The notes beneath the pieces were generated by a model that did no database searches, had not been told where the DNA came from, and worked only from the letters and a program-made list of their open reading frames with translations. The translations under genes and the position numbers were made by a program. From Muscardinus avellanarius (Eukaryota; Chordata; Mammalia; Rodentia; Gliridae), in assembly GCA_963383645.1 (NCBI GenBank), contig OY726561.1:30546826-30610825 (forward strand): a DNA stretch of 64,000 nucleotides. Reading direction: 5' to 3'. This document shows, one piece after another, positions 46,801-58,954 of this stretch; positions within the stretch are counted from its first letter, which is position 1, and each line of letters opens with the position of its first letter.

Positions 46801-47265
46801 AAACGTACACACATAATACTTCATTTTCATGGTGGAGTCATCGAGATGACTTTTTGTTGAATTTCTAATGTGTGTTCCATAGCAAGATGTATTTTTCTCA
46901 ATTTATTTAATATCAAGAAACAGCCTCACCACCCTCCTTCTGCTGACATTATGGTGGTATAGCAAGAAGAGAGTTTATGAAACCAGCATGTGTATCGTGA
47001 TCAAATTCATGAAAAAATTAAAATGCTGGTGAAAATCCCAATGACTCTTAAAAGTGTCCTCACATTTCATATACTTCCAAAAGCAAGCTCATTTTGTTCC
47101 TTCATCAGTGTGTGAAATTACAGCTATGTTTTCATTACACCAATAACTGGTGAATATTTACTGGTGTGAGTAATCTCAGTTGTTCCATATCTAGTCAGCT
47201 ATTTCTGCATCAGCTGCCTGGTTGTTAAAATTATTTGGCTGATGTTGAAACAGATTTATGTTCTT
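43881..47265. other. Repeat-poor stretch of about 3.4 kb
   Basis: No transposon recognised. Tiny local duplications only (gcctctactgttt near 44792 and 44813). Short open frames at 45049-45234 and 45629-45922 lack family motifs. No exon structure could be argued. Confidence 0.45.
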
Positions 47266-47267
47266 CA

Positions 47268-47342
47268 TTCTGTTAAATAAGTTAATATGTGTAAAGTATG
47301 TCAACCAGTGCCTGGCATATAGTTAGCAATATAGATCTTGAT
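47268..47342 (+). mobile_element. MIR 3' part
   Basis: 'tgtgtaaagtatgtcaacca', then 'gtgcctggcatatagttagc', the conserved MIR end. Confidence 0.7.
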
Positions 47343-47705
47343 GTGTTATGTTTTTTTCTGAATTTAAAGCTTAGCTCTTTTGGCAGGTTTTAAGATGAGA
47401 CAATGTAGATCACTTCCTAAATTTGCATTATACACACATTAACACAAGGTTTGTAAAATACATCTGTCAAATAACTATGAATTTATCTTAGAGTTCAATT
47501 GTTTATAAAAATTTGTAAAATACTGCCTCTTAGGAAGTTCTTATTAAAAATTTTACGTCTTATACTAGCCACGTATGTTATCCCCTTATATAAATCCCGA
47601 GGAACATAACTTTGTACTAAATATACATAATTGTGTATTCTGCAGACGTGTACATAAAAAGTACACTTTGTGGGAGTGTTAGACCTGTAAATCTATGAAA
47701 CAACT

Positions 47706-47893
47706 CTTGGGCGTGGTAGCACATGCTTGTAATCACCACACTTGGGAGGCTGAGACAGGAGGATCGCGCAGGTTCAAAGCCAGCCTCCGCTGGCTTAAGA
47801 GACCCTCTTTCCAAATAAAAAATATAAAATAGGTCTGAGAGTATAGCCCAGAGGTAGAAGACCCCTGGGTTCTATCCCCAGTACCACCAGAAA
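47706..47893 (+). mobile_element. B1-dID SINE, short form
   Basis: 'cttgggcgtggtagcacatg', 'cctccgctggcttaagagac', 'aggtctgagagtatagccca', gtaccaccag. Confidence 0.95.
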
Positions 47894-48005
47894 AAATGTA
47901 TCAAGTTAAAACTTTATTTTTATACTTTGATGCATTGTTATTAAACATCAGGCCAAGGTATAGCAATTGTAAGAATATGTGTGTACATAACATTTGCTGC
48001 AAGAT

Positions 48006-48216
48006 GTCTTATTTATTTATTTATTTATTTATTTACTGTGGTACTGGAGACTTACCTTAAGGCATTCTGCCTCTGAGCTACACCCCAAGCCCTTTTATTT
48101 AAAGAATATATTGTAATAAGGTCTTGCTATCTTGCTGAGGCTGTCCTCAAATCTGCAATCCTTCTGTATTAGCCTCTCAATAGTGTTATTACAGATGTGC
48201 AGCATCATGCCTGAAT
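48006..48216 (-). mobile_element. B1-dID SINE, long form, (TTTA)n tail
   Basis: (ATTT)n at 48006-48037, then 'tgtggtactggagacttacc' and 'cttgctgaggctgtcctcaa'. Confidence 0.85.
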
Positions 48217-49495
48217 TAGGTTCTTTAAAAAATAATGCCTTGATTAATTTATATATCATTTTGCCTTTTCTATCTAGCAATGACTTTTTCCCCCAATGTA
48301 CATGTCCTGTGAATGTGTTTAAATATACATCATTGTTGGTATTCTATAACATATGTGCATATATATGTATAATATATGTGTGCGTATATTACATATATAT
48401 TATATAGGGAGTGCCTCATGGTTCTCTACAATTCCTTATACATATGGATATGTGTGAGTTTTGAATACTGATGAACGGAAGGAATTCTGTGTTGTACCAG
48501 CCAACATGAACTATGGCCAAAGCAATTAAGAAGTTTATATCTATATATGGGGTTAACCCAACATTATAGATAAAATGAAAAGTAGTTGCTAAGCTAACTG
48601 AATGTCTGGGGAAAACATCTCTAATATTTTTTAGTTTCTATATGCTAAAAATAGTTTATAATTTTCAGATTGCAAATGTAATCCTTGAAATAGTTTCAAA
48701 AGTCCAGCCTTAAAACATTTTGATTATTTTCTGCTAACATTTATGAAGCAATACAATATATAAAAAGCTAACTCTAGAATTAGATTTTGGTCTTTACACT
48801 CATTTTTAAAATTGCACTACAGATATAAGGTTTGTGAGTAAAATAAAATTAGGATGTTCTCATTTCTTGCTTCTTTAGACCATTTTGAAGAATTAAGTGA
48901 CTTTCTATGTGAGATCACTATAAATCTGGGCTGCACTCCAGTAGTAAATACAAATAAACAGAAAAGTTATTAGAGCTAAACTTTTAAGGTTTTTTCTTTT
49001 AAACTAAAAGTAATGATGACTAAACAGAAGATTAATCATCAAAGTACAGTAGAACATTTGTCTGTAAATGGGTAGACATCTAGAGGCCCACCAGTTGATG
49101 GATTCTGCTACTGTCAAATGTTTTACTACCAAGAAGCAACCCTATGCCTAAAAATCAATATGTGAAGAAAAAAACCACGAGACGGGAGCATACCAAAGCC
49201 AGTCAGCTTTTTATCTTAAATCTATGAGGATTCACGAATTGGGACAGGATTGGTTGACTTTAGAGAAACATTACATTTGTGAAAATTTGTTATTAACTAC
49301 CACCTAATAGGTTGTCAATAAATTAAAAGACTCCCAAAGGTCCTTATATAATAGGAAACCTCGAAAAAAACAATATGATATAAAATATATTGGAAACTGA
49401 CAATTTATATCTACTCTGCAAGTGGGTTAAATGAATGGAAAATGATATGGCATTAAATAAGAGGAAAAGAAATAGCACCAATGTCAAAAGTTGAG
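48217..49495. other. Unclassified stretch
   Basis: TA-rich at 48350-48405; otherwise nothing recognised. Confidence 0.4.
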
Positions 49496-49499
49496 TCTG

Positions 49500-49665
49500 A
49501 CACCGAGAGGAGTCTGGAGTGTGCAGTTTTCTACCTTTGTGACGATGGTCAAATTTCTAAACCTCTCTGAGCACCAATTATAACACTGAGCTGAATTGTA
49601 ACACTGAGCACTGTAAATTATTTCACTGTGGTGGCATAAGAAATAAATGTAAGTTATCTATACCA
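49500..49665 (+). mobile_element. MIR SINE remnant
   Basis: 'gcagttttctacctttgtga', 'tcaaatttctaaacctctct' and gagcacc follow MIR order. A small internal duplication 'gtaacactgagc' follows. Confidence 0.75.
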
Positions 49666-49684
49666 ATCTCAATATGTGCAGAAA

Positions 49685-49803
49685 AAGGAGAGAAAGAGAA
49701 GTGGAATCTGGAAGGAAAGAAACCCAGTGCTATGTACATGTATGTTTCCATCATTCTGAGCCTCATTAGGATGTATAGTTACATTGCACCAAAAAGTATA
49801 ATA
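49685..49803 (+). mobile_element. Short L1 3' UTR
   Basis: 'tacatgtatgtttccatcat', then tctgagcctcattaggatgt and atagttacattgcacc, ending in A-rich DNA. Same 3' end as at 39010, diverged. Confidence 0.7.
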
Positions 49804-51423
49804 AAAATAAGTAAATAAATGAAGAATACTTGAGAGAAATCGAGTATATAGTTCTTATTCAACAAACTGAAGTCATAACTTTTATGATTGCTACTATGAT
49901 ATAGTAAATTTGGGCATTTAACATAATTTTACTGTGTCTCTAATGTCCAACTTTTTGTGCCAGGGGATCAATCTGTAGTTACGTAACGTATGAACCTTAT
50001 AGATATATTTTTTTTTGTCTAGAATTTGATTATTCTGTCCCTATTCCTTTTAAACTTATAATTAAGCAGTTTGATTTCAAATCTTTATTTATGTTTCCAT
50101 AGAAATGATTATAATTATAATACTCCATTTCAGACTTAACCTAAAAGCCACTTAATAGTCCCTTCCTACATCTCAAATTCCCATCTGTGTACACCATCCT
50201 GTATTTCTAAAATCTTTCTAACCCTCAGATCCAGTGCTATCTCTCTTCCACTTAAATACTAAAGTTTACTTGAGGTATACAAATACAAAATTAGCCTCTA
50301 TCTGCAATTTTAGTTCTCCAAGCAACCTAGATAGCTCTCAGTGTCACTCTCTTATTTCCAACCTGACCACACTGAAGGGAAGGTGATGTATCTTGGTCCC
50401 TTTTGGATCAACCAACCCAGTACAGCATGCAAAGACAGCAACCAAGTCCTAGCAAAGGCAGCACATATTTGTAGATGCTTAACTCCATGATCACATGCAC
50501 GGTGACATAAACCAAGCAGGGACAATCCAATTTCAACGAGATATTTTAATGCATATTAAAGAGTCTTCTCAGGAGGATGTTAGCCTTTAAAAAAAGATAT
50601 CTATATTCCTAACTGTCATAAGAATTGTAGTCCTCCCTCCTCCAATATTCAGACTCAGATTTTGTAATAAAAAAAGAAACAAAATGGAGCCTGGACAGGA
50701 CAGGTGTGATTCCTGTGTCCTCTGAGAAAACATAGTGAATGTTAAACATCAGATCAGATGCCATTTTCAAGTAGCATGTTGAATCATAATAAATGAATGC
50801 TTTAAGAAAACATATTTTGTGGCTTTAATCACTTTGGTGGAGCCTTCTGGATGCCTCTGCTCTCACTGCCTCCCCCTCACACCTCCAATAGCAAAAGTCG
50901 ACATCAAAGCCTATAAGCTACTATACCGTGCAAAATGCTAATACACCATTCTAATTAATCTAGCTAAGAAGGACCATTGCTCTTAGACAATAATGATCAA
51001 AGGAGAGCCATGTTTTCTCATGTCAGATTAGAAAATTCCATTGGTCTCATGAGGCTCACAACACTAATTGTCAGAAAGCGATGGTCCTTCAAAGGAAAAA
51101 TGTCTGTTTACAACTATAACCTAGAGGACTCAAACCAAATAGCCCCGAATCTAACAAAGGATGAAGAAAATGAGCAAGTGTAAAATCAGAGAAGATGTTA
51201 CCCAATAGCAGCTTTATATTCCAAGTAAAAACTGGTATTAGGCATCCCCAAATACTCATCACCAGTTGGCAGCTCCAACCTTTCCTATTGCTCCAAAGCA
51301 AGAGGAAATCAGCTGATGACACCAAATGTGCCTTCAGAAGAAGATGTCTAGGCCACCATCAGAGCCAAGAGCTATAGAAGAGCTGATGAAATTGGTATCG
51401 ATTATTTTCAAGTTATACTGAAA
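49804..51423. other. Unclassified stretch
   Basis: No repeat recognised. A 68-codon plus-strand frame (50977-51183) was examined and shows no family I know. 50600-51400 could hold an old retrocopy, unproven. Confidence 0.35.
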
Positions 51424-51435
51424 ATATACAGTGAA

Positions 51436-51645
51436 GCCGGGCGTGGTGGCACATGCTTGTAATCCCCGTGCTTGGGAGGTGGGAGGTGGAGACATGAGGA
51501 TTGTACAGGTTCAAAGCCTCTCGCTGGCTTAAGAGATTCTGTCTCCAAATAAAAATATAAAATAGGTCTGGGAGTGTAGCCCAGAGTTGTTGGAAGGGTT
51601 TCATCCTCAGTACCACCACCAAAAAAAAAAAATATATATATATAT
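51436..51645 (+). mobile_element. B1-dID SINE, short form, (TA)n after tail
   Basis: 'gccgggcgtggtggcacatg' head, 'ctcgctggcttaagagattc', right arm 'gtctgggagtgtagcccaga'. The tail has A12 followed by TA repeats (51631-51652). Flanks atatacagtgaa and atatatagtgaa. Confidence 0.95.
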
Positions 51646-51826
51646 ATATATAGTGAATATTTTATTCAACTCTAATTAAAAATACAATAAAAAATACAAT
51701 ATTAATGTTTCATGTTTCTCCTAAGAAATAGAAATGCAAATGTGCTCCATGTTTTAGCATAATATTTGTTATTTCACCATGGTGGACATTAAAGAAATCA
51801 GAAGTGAAATTTATAGGGCTGACAAA

Positions 51827-51974
51827 TCCATCCATCCATCCTTCTTTCCTTCCTTCCTTCCGTGGAACTCTTAATTGTCTCACTAAGTTACTGTGAATTC
51901 ACCTCAAACTGTAATCCTCCTGCCTCAGCCTCCCAAGTTCTAGAATTATAGACATGTGGCACCATGTCTGACTA
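51827..51974 (-). mobile_element. B1 left arm with (ATCC)n/(TTCC)n lead
   Basis: Tetranucleotide repeats at 51827-51861, then the left arm 'gtctcactaagttactgtga'...'gcctcagcctcccaag'...ccatgtctgacta. No right arm. Confidence 0.8.
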
Positions 51975-52085
51975 ATAAATTATTTCTTACCAATTACTTA
52001 TATTGCATGTGCATTAAAATATCTTAAGAAGTAGTCTACTTCAAGCTGACTTTGAATAAATCACAAATTTCCTGAGTTGGGATTT

Positions 52086-52290
52086 TTTTTTTTTTTTTTT
52101 TTGGTGGTGGTGGTACTGGGGTTCCTGGAAACCCTTCTACCTCCGGGCTACACTCCTAGACCTATTTTTATACTTTTTTATTTGGAAACAGAGTCTCTAA
52201 AGCCAACGCGGCTGGCTTCGAACCTGCACTATCCTCCTGTCTCCGCCTCCCAAGCGCGGGGATTACAAGCATACACCACCATACCCGGCT
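52086..52290 (-). mobile_element. B1-dID SINE, short form (first of a pair in one site)
   Basis: Preceded by gggattttt (from 52079) and followed by aggattttt (52291). 'aaagccaacgcggctggctt', 'caagcgcggggattacaagc'. Little decayed. Confidence 0.95.
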
Positions 52291-52296
52291 AGGATT

Positions 52297-52508
52297 TTTT
52301 TTTTTTTTTTGGCACTGGGGGTAGAACCCAGGGGCTTTTCTACCCCCGGGCTATACTCCCAGACCTCTTTATGCTTTATTTAGAAACAGGGTCTCACTAA
52401 GTTGCTGAGAGCCTCACTAAGTAGCTGAGGCTGGCCTTGAACCTATGTGATCCTCCTGTCTCAGCCTCCCAAGCGCAGGGATTACAAGCGTGCGCCACCT
52501 TGCCCGGT
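52297..52508 (-). mobile_element. B1-dID SINE, long form (second of the pair)
   Basis: Preceded by aggattttt (52291) and followed by taggattttttt (52510). 'ctgagagcctcactaagtag' marks the long form. CpG sites survive at 52470-52500. Confidence 0.95.
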
Positions 52509-52514
52509 TTAGGA

Positions 52515-53572
52515 TTTTTTTAAACACTGCCTTGATCAGGGTAGGGCCACCTGGGATAATGAGAAGGGAGTGATGTCAATTGGAACATGAAGCTCATTCT
52601 TCCTGCCTCACTGTGAGTAATAAATAGTCTGTTGCCTCTGAAACAGAAGTCTCTTATCTCCTGCAGGCATCCAGGGCACTGTGGCAGGCTGACAGCTGGA
52701 AACAGTAAAAGATCAAGTTGATCACAGATTGTGACATGCATTATAGAGAAATGGAAGAAATTCACTTCAGATTTTGTGTAACATATAAATATACCTGGAA
52801 ATAAAGTCATCAAAAGGAAAAGTCATCAAATGGGAAAGTTATCTAAATTCTGAAAGCTTATGACATAATAGTTTAATTTCTAGGAACTTTTCTTGAAGAC
52901 AGTGAGTAATGTATTCATAGGCATAGGCATTACATTTTCCAGGAGGAGTTGGTCACATTTCTCATGACAGCTGTGAATAGGAAGGTACCCTCACGTTGTT
53001 CCAGAATGCGTCATAGCAGTGATTTCAGCAACCATCAGCAGTGTTCAGCAGTAGTAGAGAATGGGAAAGGTAGTGGTTTTATAAGATGGCCTCCAAAACT
53101 CCTTCAAAACATTTTCCTCTTGATTAATGTAGGAAACCTATGAAAATCTCAATGGACTTGTGATGACTCAGAAGGAAGTGACACTATTCTGAGTCTAGAT
53201 TGCAAAAGGCCATGCAAACTCTACATGGAACACTTGCTTTCAGAATGGTTCATCTTGCCCATGCCCTACTCAGAATCAGCTGTCATACTGTGGAATGGAC
53301 CTATATAGAGGTTCCAGTTGATACTTACAATAGTTGAGTGATTTCAACTTGAGTTGCAGACAAGTTCCAGCAACTTGGGTCCTCCAAGCTGATGCCTCAG
53401 ACTTTGTAGATAAAAGAAGAGCTTTCTTCTCTGTACCATCTGCACTTCTGACTCTGAGAAACTTGAGTATCATAAAATGTTTGCTATTTTAATGCCATAA
53501 AAATTAGGGGTATATAATCAGCAATAAACATGAAGGAAAATAAGTAAGGTAGCCCCATATACTAAATTAGTG
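52515..53572. other. Unclassified stretch
   Basis: Nothing recognised; GC slightly higher than average. Confidence 0.4.
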
Positions 53573-53574
53573 TA

Positions 53575-53745
53575 GTTATAATTTTAATATAGTTTGTTTA
53601 ATCTTTATGAGAACTTAAGAGACAGGTACTTTTAATATGCTTACACATGAGAAGCTAGAGTTCAAAGAACTTAAATAACTTTTGTTTTAAGTTTGAGGGT
53701 TGAAATTGAAAACCAGATTTTCCCATGTCTGGAGAACCTTTTAAA
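53575..53745 (-). mobile_element. MIR SINE remnant
   Basis: 'tttaatctttatgagaactt', 'agacaggtacttttaatatg', 'gttcaaagaacttaaataac' and 'aaaccagattttcccatgtc' follow antisense MIR. Confidence 0.7.
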
Positions 53746-54330
53746 ATTATTGATTTTTCCAGTCATGTTCATAAAAGCTGAAAAAAGGAATCCTTTTAAG
53801 TGGTTATAAGTATCCTAGGTAGTAAAACATGATTCAAATTAACATCTCATCATTTTAGTGAAAAAGTACCTTTATATAAAATTCTGGTTGGGGGCTGTTA
53901 GTCTGATACCTTATGCTTTCTTAGTAGATAACAAAAACACGTTTGTTGAAAGTATTAACTTGTTTAATTTAGAAGCAGAGTTCCCTAAGAAATCCTCTAA
54001 TAGACTGATGCCTTCAAAGAATAAATGTAATAGCATTCCAGTATTATATATGTTTTTTCTACTCTGAATATTATCAAATTGAGAGTAGAAGATATTGTTT
54101 TTATTATTAGAAACCAGAAAAATCCCTTATTTGAGTAGACACTATATATTTATTTCCAGTCTTAAGCTACAAAGCATTGAATGGTGATGCATAATTAAAC
54201 AATCTTCGAGCCATTTTCATAAACTTGAAACTACTGCACAGCAATAATAAAATTAAAAGGTAAGTCACAGCAAAGATTTTTATCTTTTTGAAGTCAAATT
54301 GTTGTAAAAGTAATTTTTGTTAATTTATTA
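53746..54330. other. Unclassified stretch
   Basis: Nothing recognised. Confidence 0.4.
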
Positions 54331-54489
54331 CAGGTTGAATATCTCTTATCCTAAGTGCTTTGGGCCAAGAGTGTTTCAGAGTTAAGATTTTCTCAAATTT
54401 TAGAATATTATAATATCTTAGGGAGAATACCCAAGTTTAAACACAACATAGTCATGGTAATTTATGAAGTATTTTACTGTGCCTGATTT

Positions 54490-54620
54490 TAAATATATTT
54501 TATTGATACATTCCAATTATGTACTATAATAAGTTATAGAGTGATAGGAACATACCTGCAAACAATACTTGGTATATTACCCCATCGCAGTCCTATCTCT
54601 CCCCATACATGTCATTGAGA
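54490..54620 (-). mobile_element. L1 3' end inside the DNA transposon
   Basis: 'tattgatacattccaattat' and 'cccatcgcagtcctatctct' match the antisense L1 3' UTR at 11300. Confidence 0.6.
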
Positions 54621-54624
54621 TCGA

Positions 54625-54626
54625 TA

Positions 54627-54666
<40 letters not shown>

Positions 54667-54868
54667 TTGCGGTACTTGGGAGGGAATCCAGGGCATTTTA
54701 CCTCTGAACTACACACCCAGCCCTACTTTTTATTCTTTATTTTGAAACAGGGTCTCACTGAGTTGCAAAGGGCCTCACTAAGTAGATGAGGCTGTCAACG
54801 AATCGCAAACCTCCTGTTTTATCTCTCAAATGCTGGGATTATAAGTGTGCACCACCACACCCCACTGA
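54625..54868 (-). mobile_element. B1-dID SINE, long form, (TA)n and T-run lead
   Basis: TA repeat 54625-54649, T run to 54668, 'gcggtacttgggagggaatc', 'aagggcctcactaagtagat'...caccacacccc. Confidence 0.9.
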
Positions 54869-55037
54869 TATTGATATTATTTTATGTACATGGTGTGTAT
54901 ATGTTTTATTGAGACTTGACAAAAGATCAGGTATGAAATATCCCATTTATGGCATCCATAGTTGTGCTAAAAAAGTTTCAGGTATTAAAACATTTTGAAA
55001 TTCTGATATTCATATTAGAGGATGTCCAACCTGTTCA

Positions 55038-56150
55038 TTTTAATGAAAATAATTCCATCTTTAAAAATAGGTTTAATGTGTTTATTGAATTTTTGTATTG
55101 ATGCCACTCTCTATGATACTGAAAGTTGAATAAAGATAGAAGACTCTAAGCCAATAAAACCTATCCAATACATCTTATATTATCATGGCTAAATTATTAG
55201 GTTAATGATGCTTTTAAGTAAAAAGTAGCTTTAAGAAGTCATAGGGGCTGGTAAGGTTAAGCACTTGACTGATGGAAACTTGACCATTTGACACTACCTC
55301 ATCATGACCCAATCTCATATTGATTTTATTTCAAAATAATTTAACTAGGCATGATTTCATAGAAGGATATTTCTATATAAAAATAGGCAAAACAATTATT
55401 TAAAATAGTGTATAGAGGAAAGGTCTTAAGAAATGAAATTCCATTACAGGAATACATAGTTAACAGATACTTTCTGAAGACTTTAATGATACTTACAAGT
55501 ACCACTTGCAAAAATATTTCAACAAATTAACAAAGGTTAATACATTAATTAATCATGGCAATTAGAATGTTTCATGTTTTAAATTTCTACAGAATTATGA
55601 CTCTTTCATGATAAGACTATATCAGTAAGACACCTTCATGTATTTCTCAAATATTAAGAGCCTACTATAGAGCCTGCGCTGGGTATATACTGATGTTCAA
55701 ATAGAACAACTCTGCTATCATATTGATTATAGTCTAATTGAAGACCAGACACTAACTAATCTGATTTGTAAACAAAACTAGGAAGTGAAGTAGACACTGC
55801 TGTGAAAATGTTAATTAAGTGAAATATTTTGCTCATTGAGGTAGGGGTATTTATCCAGAGACCTTCAAACTTTCTGGATATTGGATAGAGATAAACTGAA
55901 TTATTACAGTGCACCAATAAAAGTATCTTAAAAATAAGAAATTTCTAGACTCAATTAAAGTCTTGCTCTATTAGGCATGGTTCAAATGAAGTTTACCAAT
56001 ACTTGGGGCATTATAATTATAATATCACCGAGGTTGAAAACCTATTTTTCTGCTAGTCTCAGTCCTTCTTCCCCTTTCTCAGTTCTCTTTACTAGGGACC
56101 AGTCTTTTCTCAAAAATATTTCAAGAAGAGTGAACTGTCTTTGAGATCTT
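55038..56150. other. Unclassified AT-rich stretch
   Basis: A weak ID-like string (ggggctggtaaggttaagca) at 55227 is too short to call; nothing else recognised. Confidence 0.4.
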
Positions 56151-56157
56151 TGAGATT

Positions 56158-56225
56158 TTTTAAATTGTTTTTGTATTGTGGATTGAACCCAGGGGCATTC
56201 TACCTCCAAACGACAGCCCCAGCAC

Positions 56226-56257
<32 letters not shown>

Positions 56258-56557
56258 TGTGCATGCGCGCGCACAAGTGTGTATGTATGGAACCCAGGGG
56301 CATTCAACCTCCGATCTGCACCTCTTTCCCCATTTTTTTCATTTTAATTTTTAATTCTGAAACAGGGACTCAGTAGCTGAGGCTGTCTGCATACCACGAT
56401 CCTACTCTCTCAACCTTCCTAATGCTGGGATTACAAGCATGCCCCACCACAACTGGCTCTGGCTGAGGTTCTTGCTAAATTCTGAGGCTAGCCTCCAACC
56501 TCCAACCCTCCTGTCTTAGCCACCCAAGTATTGGGATTATAGGCCAAGATGCCTAGC
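56158..56557 (-). mobile_element. Nested SINE pair, third example of linker insertion
   Basis: Outer right arm 56158-56225 ('ggattgaacccaggggcatt'), outer left arm 56461-56557. The inner copy (about 56276-56457) starts 'tatgtatggaacccaggggc', and its tail has become an alternating purine-pyrimidine array (56226-56275). Confidence 0.85.
56226..56275. repeat. (TG)n/(CG)n alternating purine-pyrimidine tract
   Basis: Fifty bases alternate strictly: TG repeats, then gcgcgtgtgcatgcgcgcgc and aca. This composition favours left-handed Z-DNA. Confidence 0.9.
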
Positions 56558-58735
56558 TCTTATATCCTAAGTGCAGAAGGTACAAACTCATGAAATTATA
56601 CTCAAACAGTGTTCACAAAGCCATACTTTGCTAAATTAGTTATGCAACAGTCTGAATTAACTTTCATAACTAGGTCTTCAAACTAAGTTATCTGCAATGA
56701 GGGTATTCTTGTTTTTAGCAAATTAATAGGTTATATTTGCTTTCCATAAATGTCCAACATAATTGATCTGTGGGCTTTTCACAAAACCAAGGAACATTAT
56801 ACTTTAAATTTGTATCTGTTTCTTGCTAAACTTTTTAAATATAAGACTTTTGGGGGTTTTGTTGTTGTTTGTTTTCTTTAGATTCCACTTAACATGACTC
56901 AAAAATTTCAAGGCTAATTTTGAGTCAGGGTGTCCTTTGTCAATTATAAAATTATAACTTCCAATTGTGAACTTGGTGAGGAAATGACACTGATAGACAT
57001 GTTAAACAGTGATTTGTATGTTGCAATATATTAAATTAAAAAGTAAAACTCTGAGCAGCAGTTCTTTCATTTATGGTTGGTGTATACAAGCTTTGAATAT
57101 TTGTGGTGGGAGAAATAGAAATAAAGAAAGGCAGGTAAAATAATTTATTCATTGTTTGTATATTTTCATTTAGTCACTTCAAATAGAAAAATAAATAAGA
57201 TATCTCTTTTACAAGAGGATTATGTAGTTGATGGATGGAGAGTTATACCAAAAAGGAAAGGGCACATTGTACTGATGTCATGAATGATATACGTAGAGGT
57301 TTTGCTGAATGTACCAAGAAAAGAGCTGGTAATTCTAATCAGAGTCAAAGTTAAGAGGTCAAAATAAGCTAATTGACCAAAATTTTTTAAATAAAAAAAA
57401 TTTTAAAGGAAAGATAAATCCACTTATTGTTATTACTTTTTTGTTTTTAAATGCTGACAATAAATGTTAAATGGCTGTTGGCTGCACTCTTGCTTGATTC
57501 CTCAGTGGTCCTTCACACATCAGCAGCCTCTCCAATAACCAACATTTTGTTCTCTGGGAAATGAAACTAATCTTAATTTTAATATGAATAAAACATAGTA
57601 AATGGTTGAATAAATCAACCACTAGAAGGTCACATAAAATATTCTGGAAGCAAAGGAAAGTGACATTTGTTTAGTTAACTCCTTTTGTATTCATGTACAG
57701 ACTTGTCTCCATTAAAAGTAATTATTCAGAGTGACTGTGATTTAACTAAAAAGTAACTGCAACATTCTCAGTTTTCATAATTTACTTTTGAGTAAAAGTG
57801 AAAGGCATGAGGTTTCATTTTTCCCTCAATTCTAACACAGATTATGTTCCTTATTTTTTGCTAGTGTCTTTTCCAAAAATATAAAAGACAGATTACAAAT
57901 GATTTTCTGCTGTGCTATGTAATTTTAAAAAATGAGATTCAGTTTTCTCAGTGATAAGCATGTTTTTAAAAATTTTTTTTCATAGGCATTATGATTCATA
58001 ATTTCCAGAACCAGTTGTAGTGGTCATCAAAAAAAGTATTGACATCTTCTATGATACCAGTTTTTGAGAAGGGCCACCCTCCCCACTACTACAGGCTAAG
58101 AACATTAGCTGAGCCCTGGAGCACCACATACCATAGCTCTGGGTTTCTGCCCTAATATAGAGTTCTATAAGAGGAGGAATGTTCCTTCTCTGGTGTTATG
58201 CTAAATTAAGAAAGAAGCTTCTGTGTGACAGCTAACTTTCAGAGATTACCTTGGTTAAACCTTTTGATTTCCTTTAACATTCAGTCCATTCTCATGTAGC
58301 CCCATCCCTACCAGCAGGGTGTTTGGGCTCTAAGGGATTGTGATGCTGATTGCTTTGCATAGCTAAAATAAAAACTATCATCCAGCTTTTAGGTTAGGGA
58401 AGACATCATTAATTCATTTTTTCTGATTCTTACCATGTATTCTCTGAAGACCTCATTGCCTTTGCTTCCCTTCTGGCCTTGGTCAGGTATCCTGCTCTAG
58501 GTCAGCAACAGAATTATAATAACCCTCAAAGGCTTAAAAGGTTTTGACTCAAGGTGTCCCTCTTCTAAGTGATCTTGTTGTGGGCACAAGCAAATGTACA
58601 CTTAACAACTGTACAGTAAGTCTGAATTTTCTAAATATGTGTTTTTTGAAGGATGTTAGATATCTTATAAGGAATGTATTATATAGCAATCTGATCATGT
58701 TCCTGATGTTATTACTTAAAGATTTTGGGGTTTGC
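56558..58735. other. Mostly unclassified DNA
   Basis: 56560-58035 has nothing recognised. 58040-58550 is richer in GC, with an AATAAA-like signal near 58369 (ctaaaataaaaact), and may be an old LTR. Confidence 0.35.
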
Positions 58736-58739
58736 CTAT

Positions 58740-58950
58740 TTATTTATTTATTTATTTATTTTTATACTGGGGATTGAACCCAAGGGCCTTCTACCTCAGG
58801 AGCTACACTCCAGCCCTATTTATTTTGAAATGGTCTAACTAAGTTGTGGAGGGCCTCACTATGTATCAGACACTGGCCACAAACCTACAATCCTCCTGTC
58901 TCAGCCTCCCAAGTACTGAGATGACAAAAGCATGCACCACCACACTGGCC
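58740..58950 (-). mobile_element. B1-dID SINE, long form, (TTTA)n tail
   Basis: (TTTA)n at 58738-58762, 'atactggggattgaacccaa', 'ggagggcctcactatgtatc', ...caccacactggcc. Confidence 0.9.
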
Positions 58951-58954
58951 AGGG

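Larger units (their letters stand above)
54333..55037. mobile_element. Tigger-like DNA transposon remnant, split by later insertions
   Basis: The left end caggttgaatatctcttatc (54333) and right end ...aggatgtccaacctg (to 55037) are inverted copies of each other (CAGGTTG core). Internal text on both sides ('gtgtttcagagttaagattt' left; 'aaaaaagtttcaggtattaa' right) fits a nonautonomous mariner/Tigger-type element common in placental mammals. The left flank is TA; the right has TT. No transposase frame remains. Confidence 0.65.

Noticed and set aside
50977..51183. 68-codon plus-strand frame considered as a coding exon or retrocopy
   Set aside because: No family resemblance and no splice signals that extend it. 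Left as unclassified sequence.
52086..52508. Tandem SINE copies considered as a CRISPR-like or satellite array
   Set aside because: Spacing and unit structure are those of independent retroposons with target duplications; there is no regular spacer pattern anywhere in the window.
55227..55330. ID-like SINE string 'ggggctggtaaggttaagca'
   Set aside because: Only about 20 bp resembles the ID head; no tail or flanking duplication.
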